From assembly GCA_900553885.1 (NCBI GenBank), contig USFD01000089.1, positions 1 to 12,729 on the forward strand: DNA of 12,729 nt, read 5' to 3'. The stretch's first letter is position 1, and every line of letters begins with the position of its first letter. Positions 6,561-12,729 of the stretch are shown here, one piece after another. The notes below the pieces were generated by a model. The model was not told where the DNA came from. It ran no database searches and saw nothing but the letters and a program-made list of their open reading frames with translations. This DNA comes from an uncultured Ruminococcus sp. Lineage in GTDB: Bacteria > Bacillota > Clostridia > Lachnospirales > Lachnospiraceae. The translations under genes and the position numbers were made by a program.

Positions 6561-6598
6561 GTTCCGCAGGAGGACGCGGAACAGCGGTTCAGTTTTTT
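6561..6598 (+). promoter_or_regulatory. ftsH: Hairpin and T-run in the ftsH leader
   Basis: GTTCCGC (6561-6567) and GCGGAAC (6576-6582) form a perfect 7-bp stem whose 8-nt loop, AGGAGGAC, shows a Shine-Dalgarno-like sequence with no start codon at usable distance. Ten nt later a run of six T follows (6593-6598). A weaker alternative stem, GAAC 6579-6582 with GTTC 6587-6590, would sit 2 nt before the T-run and excludes the first. This may be a mild attenuator or an RNA-stability element; evidence is limited to base pairing. Confidence 0.35.
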
Positions 6599-6633
6599 GC
6601 GTACCGGCTTTAGTTAATTTCAGGAGGAAGATA

Positions 6634-8721
6634 ATGGATAACCAGAATAAAAAGAACTCCAACAATAACCGGCAGGGGTGGGGGATTATACTGATTACCA
6701 CTCTGCTGGTCACTTTTGTTGTTATGGGCCTATATTCTTTTATGCGCAGTTCCAGTCCGGAAGAGATCAGCTATGATGAATTCCTGGATCTGGTGGAAGA
6801 TAAAAAGGTAGAGGAAGTAGAGCTGGGAAGCAACAGAATCTATATTACTCTTACGGACAAAGCCAGGGAGGAAGAAAAAACGGACAAAGGCGGCGGAGGA
6901 GGAATCACCGGTATTTTCGGACAGATTCAGAGCCAGGCCGGCGGCGACGGGGAGAGTGATCCGGATTATTATACCGGGTATGTCAGTGACGACAGACTTC
7001 CCGAGATTCTGGACAAGGCTGGCGTGAAGTTCTCCGGTGAAGTGCCGGATACCGCAGGCTCTCTGATTTTTGAAATTGTTGTAACAGTGATTCTGCCGAT
7101 TATTCTTCTTGTCGTTCTTTTCAGCTTCCTTATGAGGAAGATGACAAAAGGCGGCGGCATGATGGGGATTGGCAAGAGTAATGCAAAAATGTACATGGAG
7201 AAGGAAACCGGCGTTACCTTTCAGGATGTGGCCGGCCAGGATGAGGCCAAGGAGTCTCTTCAGGAAGTGGTGGATTTCCTTCATAATCCGGGAAAATACA
7301 GCGGAATCGGCGCAAAACTTCCCAAAGGAGCCCTTCTTGTGGGACCTCCGGGAACCGGAAAAACCCTGCTGGCAAAAGCGGTGGCAGGAGAAGCGAAAGT
7401 GCCGTTCTTTTCTCTTTCCGGTTCTGCTTTTGTGGAGATGTATGTAGGTGTGGGCGCATCCCGTGTACGTGATCTGTTCAAGCAGGCACAGCAGATGGCG
7501 CCGTGTATTGTGTTTATCGATGAGATTGATGCAATCGGAAAAACACGTGATACAGTCATGGGCGGCAATGACGAGAGGGAACAGACCCTGAACCAGCTTC
7601 TTGCGGAGATGGATGGGTTTGATACGAATAAGGGACTTCTGATTCTTGCAGCGACAAACCGGCCGGAAATCCTGGATCCTGCCCTTCTGCGCCCGGGACG
7701 GTTTGACAGACGGATTATTGTAGACAAGCCGGATCTGAAAGGACGTGTGGATGTTCTGAAGGTTCATGCCAAAGACGTGCGTATGGATGAGACAGTCGAT
7801 CTGGAGGCCATTGCTCTGGCTACGTCAGGAGCAGTAGGTTCTGATCTGGCCAACATGATCAATGAGGCTGCGATCAATGCTGTAAAGCACGGCAGACAGG
7901 TGGTAAGCCAGCAGGATCTTTTTGAAGCCGTAGAAGTTGTTCTTGTGGGAAAAGAAAAGAAAGACCGCATTATGAGCAAAGAGGAAAGAAGGATTGTTTC
8001 CTATCATGAAGTGGGACATGCGCTTGTGACAGCACTTCAGAAGAACACAGAGCCGGTACAGAAGATTACGATTGTTCCCAGAACTATGGGAGCGCTCGGC
8101 TATGTTATGCAGACGCCGGAGGAAGAAAAGTTCCTTAATACCAAGAAAGAACTGGAGGCGATGATTGTTGTCGCTCTGGGCGGAAGAGCCGCAGAGGAGA
8201 TCGTATTTGACACGGTGACAACCGGAGCGGCCAATGATATTGAACAGGCCACCAAGATTGCAAGAGCAATGATCACCCAGTATGGTATGTCGGACCGGTT
8301 CGGACTGATGGGGCTTGAGTCTGTTCAGAATAAGTATCTGGACGGCCGGGCGGTTCTCAACTGCGGAGATGCTACCGCTGCGGAAATTGACGAAGAAGTA
8401 ATGAAGATGCTCAAGAGCGCTTATGCTGAGGCAAAACGCCTGTTGAGCGAGAACAGGGAAGCTCTGGACAGGATCGCCGCTTTCCTGATAGAAAAGGAGA
8501 CAATTACTGGAAAAGAGTTCATGAAGATTTTCCGCGAGGTCAAAGGGATCCCTGAGCCGGAAGAAGGCCAGGGAGAAAAGACCCAGAAGGAGCGGATTGT
8601 TATGAAGCCTGTGAAAAAGGAAAATCCGGCAGAGAAGCCGGAGCCTGGGGAAGCTGTTTCTGAAAACGCCGGCGGAGAAACCGGGACAAAGGGGGAGGAT
8701 CCGTCCGATCCGATGGTGTAG
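6634..8721 (+). CDS. ftsH: ATP-dependent zinc metalloprotease FtsH
   Basis: A 695-residue membrane-anchored AAA+ protease that extracts and degrades membrane and some cytosolic proteins as a hexamer. Two membrane helices, about 17-37 and 143-167, bracket an external domain of about 105 residues with a Gly-rich insert (86-107). The AAA domain has Walker A GPPGTGKT 237-244, pore loop FVEMYVG 266-272, Walker B FIDEID 294-299 and the second region of homology with arginine fingers in RPGRFDRR 353-360. The protease domain has HEVGH 458-462 and the third zinc ligand Asp535. The last 55 or so residues are a charged Glu/Lys/Pro/Gly-rich tail. The ATG at 6634 has AGGAGG with 6-nt spacing; the frame is open upstream to 6544 but that part lacks a ribosome site and is leader. 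It is transcribed alone: strong promoter before, strong hairpin after. Confidence 0.98.
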   Translation: MDNQNKKNSNNNRQGWGIILITTLLVTFVVMGLYSFMRSSSPEEISYDEFLDLVEDKKVEEVELGSNRIYITLTDKAREEEKTDKGGGGGITGIFGQIQSQAGGDGESDPDYYTGYVSDDRLPEILDKAGVKFSGEVPDTAGSLIFEIVVTVILPIILLVVLFSFLMRKMTKGGGMMGIGKSNAKMYMEKETGVTFQDVAGQDEAKESLQEVVDFLHNPGKYSGIGAKLPKGALLVGPPGTGKTLLAKAVAGEAKVPFFSLSGSAFVEMYVGVGASRVRDLFKQAQQMAPCIVFIDEIDAIGKTRDTVMGGNDEREQTLNQLLAEMDGFDTNKGLLILAATNRPEILDPALLRPGRFDRRIIVDKPDLKGRVDVLKVHAKDVRMDETVDLEAIALATSGAVGSDLANMINEAAINAVKHGRQVVSQQDLFEAVEVVLVGKEKKDRIMSKEERRIVSYHEVGHALVTALQKNTEPVQKITIVPRTMGALGYVMQTPEEEKFLNTKKELEAMIVVALGGRAAEEIVFDTVTTGAANDIEQATKIARAMITQYGMSDRFGLMGLESVQNKYLDGRAVLNCGDATAAEIDEEVMKMLKSAYAEAKRLLSENREALDRIAAFLIEKETITGKEFMKIFREVKGIPEPEEGQGEKTQKERIVMKPVKKENPAEKPEPGEAVSENAGGETGTKGEDPSDPMV

Positions 8722-8756
8722 CAGAAACGCTGGAATCTGAATAGAAAAATCTTTAA

Positions 8757-8816
8757 ACAGTCAGGGGTTCTTCCGTTATCGGAGGAACCTCTGACTGTGT
8801 TTCTCCCCCTTTTATT
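8757..8816 (+). terminator. Rho-independent terminator of ftsH
   Basis: A 19-bp stem, 8757-8775 with 8780-8798 (two G-U pairs, no mismatch), around a TTAT loop, followed by a pyrimidine-rich tail that ends in TTTT. It lies 36 nt after the ftsH stop and just before the uvrC -35 box. The tail is interrupted by C residues, but the stem is very strong. Confidence 0.85.
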
Positions 8817-8819
8817 CCC

Positions 8820-8848
8820 TTGCCAGAAACCAGGGAGAAAGGTATAAT
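8820..8848 (+). promoter_or_regulatory. uvrC: Promoter of the uvrC operon, start point at the start codon
   Basis: TTGCCA (8820-8825), a 17-nt spacer and a consensus TATAAT (8843-8848). The expected start is 8854-8856, and the uvrC ATG is at 8856, so the mRNA would have 0-2 leader bases. No Shine-Dalgarno sequence lies at proper distance: GGGAG is 18 nt and AAAGG 13 nt upstream, and both are inside the promoter spacer. Confidence 0.65.
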
Positions 8849-8855
8849 AAAACAC

Positions 8856-10706
8856 ATGGAAAACAATAATTTTGATATACAGGAAGAACTGAAAAAACTT
8901 CCGGCCAGACCGGGAGTTTATATCATGCATGATGAAAAAGACCATATCATTTATGTTGGTAAGGCAATCAGCCTGAAAAACCGGGTCCGCCAGTATTTTC
9001 AGGCCAGCAGAAACAAGGGAATCAAGATCGAGCAGATGGTAACTCATATCCGGCGGTTTGAATATATCGTAACGGACTCGGAGCTGGAGGCGCTTGTTCT
9101 GGAATGCAACCTGATTAAGGAGCATCATCCGAAGTATAATACAATGCTTATGGATGATAAGACGTATCCGTTTATTAAGGTGACCACAGGAGAGGCGTTT
9201 CCCAGAGTGGTTCTGTCGCGGAAGATGCTCAAAGACAAGGCAAAGTATTTCGGCCCTTATACAAGTTCCCAGGCTGTCCGGGATACCATTGATCTGATTC
9301 ATAAACTGTACCATCTAAGGAGCTGTAACCGGAGTCTGCCAAGAGATATCGGGAAGGAGCGTCCTTGCCTGAACTATCATATTAAGCAGTGCAATGCTCC
9401 CTGCCAGGGATATATTTCTCAGGAGGAATACGGTAAATCAGTCAATGAAGTGCTGCGGTTCCTGAACGGACATTATGAAACAGTTCTCGGGGAGCTGGAG
9501 GAGAAAATGAATGCAGCATCCGAGGCTCTGGAATTTGAACGCGCCATCGAATACCGGGAACTTATCAGCAGTGTAAAGAAAGTGGCGCAGAAACAGAAAA
9601 TTACAGATTCCAGCGGAGAAGACAGAGACATACTGGCTGTGGCTTCGGAAGAAGAAGATGCGGTAGTGCAGGTATTTTTTATCCGGGGCGGCCGTCTGAT
9701 CGGGAGAGATCATTTTTATCTGCGGATCTCAAAAGGAGAGAGCGCTTCAGAAATCCTGAACAGCTTTGTGATGCAGTATTATGCAGGAACACCCTTTATT
9801 CCTTCGGAATTGATGCTGCAGGACGAGGTGGAAGACCGGGAGCTTCTGGAGGAATGGCTCAGCTCGAAACGGGGCCAGAAGGTATCGCTTAGAGTTCCGA
9901 AGAAAGGAACAAAGGAGAAACTGGTCGAGCTGGCACGGGAAAATGCACGGCTGGTTCTTTCCAAAGACAAGGAGCGACTGAAAAGAGAGGAAGGGCGTAC
10001 GATTGGCGCAGTAAAGGAGATTGCCGCGCTTCTTGATCTGGAGGAAATTGTCCGTATGGAAGCTTATGATATTTCCAATACCAATGGATTTGAATCCGTC
10101 GGATCTATGGTGGTTTATGAGCGGGGGAGACCCAAGAGAAATGATTACCGTAAATTTAAAATCCGGGGAATTCAGGGCGCTGATGATTACGGAAGTATGA
10201 GAGAGGTGCTGACACGCCGCTTTACACATGGACTCAAAGAGCGGGAAGAAAATGTGGAACTGGGAAAATTCACATCCTTTCCGGATCTGATCATGATGGA
10301 CGGAGGAAAAGGACAGGTTAATGTGGCGCTTCAGGTGCTGGATGAGCTGCATCTCAGGATTCCGGTATGCGGTATGGTAAAAGACGATCATCACCGTACC
10401 CGGGGATTATACTATCAGAATGAAGAGATACCGATTGACCGGTCTTCGGAAGCGTTCCGTCTGATAACCCGGATACAGGATGAAGCACATCGCTTTGCCA
10501 TAGAGTATCACAGACAGCTTCGCGGAAAGGGTCAGGTGCATTCCATTCTGGATGATATTGACGGAATCGGTCCTGCCAGGAGAAAAGCACTGATGCGGCA
10601 TTATACCAGTCTGGATGACATCCGCAAGGCAACGGTGGAGGAGCTTGCCGGGATTCCTTCCATGAACGAAAAAGCGGCTGAATCGGTGTACAAGTTTTTT
10701 CATTAG
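8856..10706 (+). CDS. uvrC: Excinuclease ABC subunit C (UvrC)
   Basis: A 616-residue nuclease of nucleotide excision repair that makes the 3' and 5' cuts around a lesion marked by UvrAB. The GIY-YIG 3'-incision domain spans about 15-100: GVY 20-22, IYVGK 32-36, Arg43 and Glu76. Four cysteines, Cys157, Cys171, Cys179 and Cys183, match the cluster reported to bind 4Fe-4S. The UvrB-binding UVR motif is near 206-241. The RNase H-like 5'-incision domain carries Asp405, Asp444, Asp482 and His545. Paired helix-hairpin-helix motifs close the protein at about 565-612. The ATG at 8856 fits family homology (LPARPGVY at 15-22); it lacks a proper ribosome site and coincides with the predicted transcript start. 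The alternative TTG at 8820 is the -35 box itself. It leads hprK and glk and has no terminator after it. Confidence 0.97.
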   Translation: MENNNFDIQEELKKLPARPGVYIMHDEKDHIIYVGKAISLKNRVRQYFQASRNKGIKIEQMVTHIRRFEYIVTDSELEALVLECNLIKEHHPKYNTMLMDDKTYPFIKVTTGEAFPRVVLSRKMLKDKAKYFGPYTSSQAVRDTIDLIHKLYHLRSCNRSLPRDIGKERPCLNYHIKQCNAPCQGYISQEEYGKSVNEVLRFLNGHYETVLGELEEKMNAASEALEFERAIEYRELISSVKKVAQKQKITDSSGEDRDILAVASEEEDAVVQVFFIRGGRLIGRDHFYLRISKGESASEILNSFVMQYYAGTPFIPSELMLQDEVEDRELLEEWLSSKRGQKVSLRVPKKGTKEKLVELARENARLVLSKDKERLKREEGRTIGAVKEIAALLDLEEIVRMEAYDISNTNGFESVGSMVVYERGRPKRNDYRKFKIRGIQGADDYGSMREVLTRRFTHGLKEREENVELGKFTSFPDLIMMDGGKGQVNVALQVLDELHLRIPVCGMVKDDHHRTRGLYYQNEEIPIDRSSEAFRLITRIQDEAHRFAIEYHRQLRGKGQVHSILDDIDGIGPARRKALMRHYTSLDDIRKATVEELAGIPSMNEKAAESVYKFFH

Positions 10707-10738
10707 TGCTATAATCGACCTGAGTATAACGCTATAAT
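10687..10738 (+). promoter_or_regulatory. hprK: Internal promoter region before hprK (two -10 boxes)
   Basis: TGTACA (10687-10692), inside the end of uvrC, lies 17 nt before TATAAT (10710-10715), which has TG-n in front (extended -10); start near 10722. A second GCTATAAT copy, TATAAT at 10733-10738, lacks a recognisable -35. hprK and glk could thus be made apart from uvrC. No terminator separates uvrC from hprK. Confidence 0.5.
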
Positions 10739-10777
10739 GAAGAGAAAGAAATCGAATAATAAAAAGGAGAAAAACCA

Positions 10778-11710
10778 ATGGGACATGGTGTTAAGTTAAC
10801 GGAAATCGTGGAGAAGATGGATCTGAAAAATCTTACTCCGAAAGTAGAACTTGCAGGCCGGGAAGTAAATGTACCGGATGTAAACAGACCTGCTCTGCAG
10901 CTGGTCGGTTTTTTCGATCACTTTGATTCGAACAGAGTGCAGATTATCGGAAATGTAGAGTACAATTATCTTAAAACTCTTACAGAAGACGTAAAAACAA
11001 AAGTTTATCATGAGCTTCTTGAATATAAACTTCCCTGTGTTATATTCAGTAAAAGTCTGCAGCCGGACGAAATTTTTCTCGATCTGGCAGAGCAGCATGA
11101 CGTTCCTGTCTTTAATACAGCAAACAGGACATCTGCCTTTACGGCAGAGCTGACCCGCTGGCTGAATGTAAAGCTTGCCCCCTGTATTTCGATTCACGGT
11201 GTGCTTGTGGATGTATATGGTGTTGGTGTTCTGATTATGGGTGAGAGCGGTATCGGAAAAAGCGAGGCGGCTCTGGAACTGATTAAGCGAGGACACCGCC
11301 TTGTAACAGACGACGTGGTGGAAATCCGCAAGGTCAGCGATGATACGCTTGTGGGATCAGCACCGGATATTACCCGGCATTTTATTGAACTCCGCGGCAT
11401 CGGCATTGTGGATGTTAAATCCATGTTCGGTGTACAAAGCGTAAGAGATACACAGAATATCGATCTTGTTATTACCCTGGAAGACTGGGACAGAGACAAG
11501 GAATATGACAGACTGGGACTGGAAGAGGAGTATACAGAATTTCTCGGCAATAAGGTGGTCTGCCACAGTATTCCTATCCGCCCGGGCCGGAATCTGGCCA
11601 TTATTGTTGAGTCTGCAGCAGTAAACCACAGACAGAAACAGATGGGATATAATGCAGCTCAGGAGCTTTACAAGAGAGTTCAGGAAAATCTCATAAAAGC
11701 AAAAAAATAA
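10778..11710 (+). CDS. hprK: HPr kinase/phosphorylase
   Basis: A 310-residue bifunctional enzyme that phosphorylates Ser46 of the PTS carrier HPr (and Crh-like proteins) and removes the phosphate again, thereby driving carbon catabolite repression through CcpA. The N-terminal domain is about 1-130. The catalytic domain has His140 (SIHG), P-loop GESGIGKS 155-162, Asp178-Asp179 in VTDDV, the family signature ELRGIGIVDV 204-213 and the C-terminal IPIRPGRN 265-272. All are intact and the length is typical. The ATG at 10778 has AAGGAG with about 8-nt spacing. It is 71 nt after uvrC and 27 nt before glucokinase; linkage of hprK with sugar kinases and cell-wall genes is common in Clostridia. Regulated probably both by uvrC read-through and its own promoter. 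Confidence 0.97.
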   Translation: MGHGVKLTEIVEKMDLKNLTPKVELAGREVNVPDVNRPALQLVGFFDHFDSNRVQIIGNVEYNYLKTLTEDVKTKVYHELLEYKLPCVIFSKSLQPDEIFLDLAEQHDVPVFNTANRTSAFTAELTRWLNVKLAPCISIHGVLVDVYGVGVLIMGESGIGKSEAALELIKRGHRLVTDDVVEIRKVSDDTLVGSAPDITRHFIELRGIGIVDVKSMFGVQSVRDTQNIDLVITLEDWDRDKEYDRLGLEEEYTEFLGNKVVCHSIPIRPGRNLAIIVESAAVNHRQKQMGYNAAQELYKRVQENLIKAKK

Positions 11711-11737
11711 TAGATGAAGAGTAGGAGGAAGTGGAAG

Positions 11738-12673
11738 ATGAAATATTGTTTCGGCGTGGACATCGGAGGAACAACAGTAAAGCTCGGACTGTTCGAAGCA
11801 GAAGGCACGATTGTGGACAAATGGGAGATTGCCACCGATATTTCAGATGAAGGATCAGCAATTCTTCCGGATGTAGCTGCTTCTGTCGGAAAAAAGATAG
11901 AAGAGCATCAGATTGATAAAACCGATATTATCGGAATCGGTGTCGGTGTTCCCGCCCCTGTAACTTCCGACGGCGTTGTGAATGGAAGCGCCAATCTTGG
12001 ATGGAAATATAAGGAAGTTAAGCGGGAACTGGAAGAACTGTCGGGACTCAAGACTGTGGTCGGGAATGATGCAAATGTAGCCGCTCTTGGAGAAATGTGG
12101 AAAGGCGGCGGCGCCGGAGAGACAAATATGATTATGGTAACGCTGGGAACCGGAGTCGGCGGTGGAATTATCATTGATGGAAAGATCCTGGTCGGGGCTA
12201 CCGGAGCCGGAGGAGAGATCGGCCATATCTGTGTTAATTATGATGAAACAGATCACTGTGGCTGCGGAAACTGCGGCTGTCTGGAACAGTATGCCTCTGC
12301 TACCGGCATTGTAAAGCTGGCCAAAAAGAAACTGGACCGGGAAATGCGTGCAACAATTCTTAAGAAAGAAGATGTAACCGCCAAAGACGTATTTGACGCA
12401 GTAAAAGCCGGAGACGAAGTGGCGGATGAGATTGCAGTAGAATTTGGAAGATATCTGGGATATGGACTGGCAAATCTTGCAGCGGTATGTAATCCTTCTG
12501 TATTTGTAATTGGGGGAGGCGTGTCAAAAGCAGGAGAAGTGCTGATACCATACATACAGAAGCCATATCTGGAACGCGCCTTCTTTGCTGACAGACAGGT
12601 GGAATTCGTCCTTGCGAAGCTGGGAAACGATGCAGGAATATGCGGGGCTGCAAAACTGGTAATGGATGACTGA
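11738..12673 (+). CDS. glk: ROK family glucokinase
   Basis: A 311-residue sugar kinase of the ROK (repressor/ORF/kinase) family that phosphorylates glucose with ATP at entry to glycolysis. The ATP-phosphate motif DIGGTTVKLG is at 8-17, the catalytic base is Asp111 in GNDANVAALGE, GTGVGGG is at 137-143, the sugar-binding GEIGH at 159-163, and the zinc site is made by His163, Cys174, Cys176 and Cys181 in the CxCGxxGCLE motif. No DNA-binding N-terminal domain is present, so it is a kinase rather than a ROK repressor. The ATG at 11738 has AGGAGG with 9-nt spacing; an ATG at 11714 upstream has no site and would include the ribosome site in the coding region. It follows hprK by 27 nt, likely co-transcribed. 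Sugar preference for glucose is by family resemblance. Its stop codon ends 1 nt before the terminal repeat. Confidence 0.94.
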   Translation: MKYCFGVDIGGTTVKLGLFEAEGTIVDKWEIATDISDEGSAILPDVAASVGKKIEEHQIDKTDIIGIGVGVPAPVTSDGVVNGSANLGWKYKEVKRELEELSGLKTVVGNDANVAALGEMWKGGGAGETNMIMVTLGTGVGGGIIIDGKILVGATGAGGEIGHICVNYDETDHCGCGNCGCLEQYASATGIVKLAKKKLDREMRATILKKEDVTAKDVFDAVKAGDEVADEIAVEFGRYLGYGLANLAAVCNPSVFVIGGGVSKAGEVLIPYIQKPYLERAFFADRQVEFVLAKLGNDAGICGAAKLVMDD

Positions 12674-12674
12674 A

Positions 12675-12729
12675 TTTGAATTTGTGGGTGAAGAGAACTT
12701 CCGCCGGGGAGTCCGGGTATGGTGCCGGA
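12675..12729. repeat. Right copy of 55-bp terminal inverted repeat
   Basis: Exact reverse complement of 1-55. It starts 1 nt after the glucokinase TGA, the same offset as the left copy has from the ABC transporter stop. In this orientation one frame is open for 18 codons across the whole repeat, so it might be part of a longer coding element outside the window, but that length is too short to judge. No downstream terminator for the uvrC operon is visible before the window ends. Confidence 0.9.

Noticed and set aside
6730..7767. Minus-strand open frame of 345 codons antisense to ftsH
   Set aside because: Composition is Cys/His/Arg-rich and non-protein-like, and ftsH explains the region.
1..12729. 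A novel multi-gene defence, mobile or biosynthetic system
   Set aside because: All protein-coding genes but the DUF1846 gene belong to well-known housekeeping families, and no integrase, transposase, phage or toxin-antitoxin gene is present inside the window.

Overview
The window reads as a chromosomal housekeeping segment of a Gram-positive, anaerobic Clostridia-type bacterium, most likely a Lachnospiraceae member. This is inferred from strong AGGAGG ribosome binding sites, sigma-A type promoters, HPr kinase/phosphorylase beside a ROK glucokinase, and proteins that look like Lachnospiraceae homologues. No prophage, CRISPR array, defence system, rRNA or tRNA was found.

Layout, left to right: (1) a minus-strand ABC exporter half-transporter (57-1778); (2) a divergent regulatory region (1779-2066) whose two promoters share -35 bases and which carries several CCGGCAG hairpins; (3) a plus-strand tRNA-dihydrouridine synthase (2067-3032), overlapping by 76 bp, tail to tail, (4) minus-strand pyrG (2957-4585); (5) a 321-bp gap holding the pyrG promoter, an operator-like palindrome and an attenuator-like leader hairpin; (6) a minus-strand DUF1846 protein of unknown function (4907-6385), whose promoter carries the same 19-bp palindromic element as pyrG; (7) plus-strand ftsH (6634-8721), closed by a strong hairpin; (8) plus-strand uvrC (8856-10706), hprK (10778-11710) and glk (11738-12673), probably one operon with an extra promoter before hprK.

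Functionally these are core tasks: CTP synthesis, tRNA modification, membrane protein quality control, nucleotide excision repair, and control and entry of carbon (HPr-Ser kinase and glucokinase). The genes do not form one new system.

The most unusual things lie outside the coding regions. The first and last 55 bases are perfect reverse complements, and each copy begins exactly 1 nt after the stop codon of the outward-facing terminal gene. pyrG and the DUF1846 gene share a near-identical palindrome over their -10 boxes. The uvrC promoter is placed so that its transcript would be essentially leaderless.
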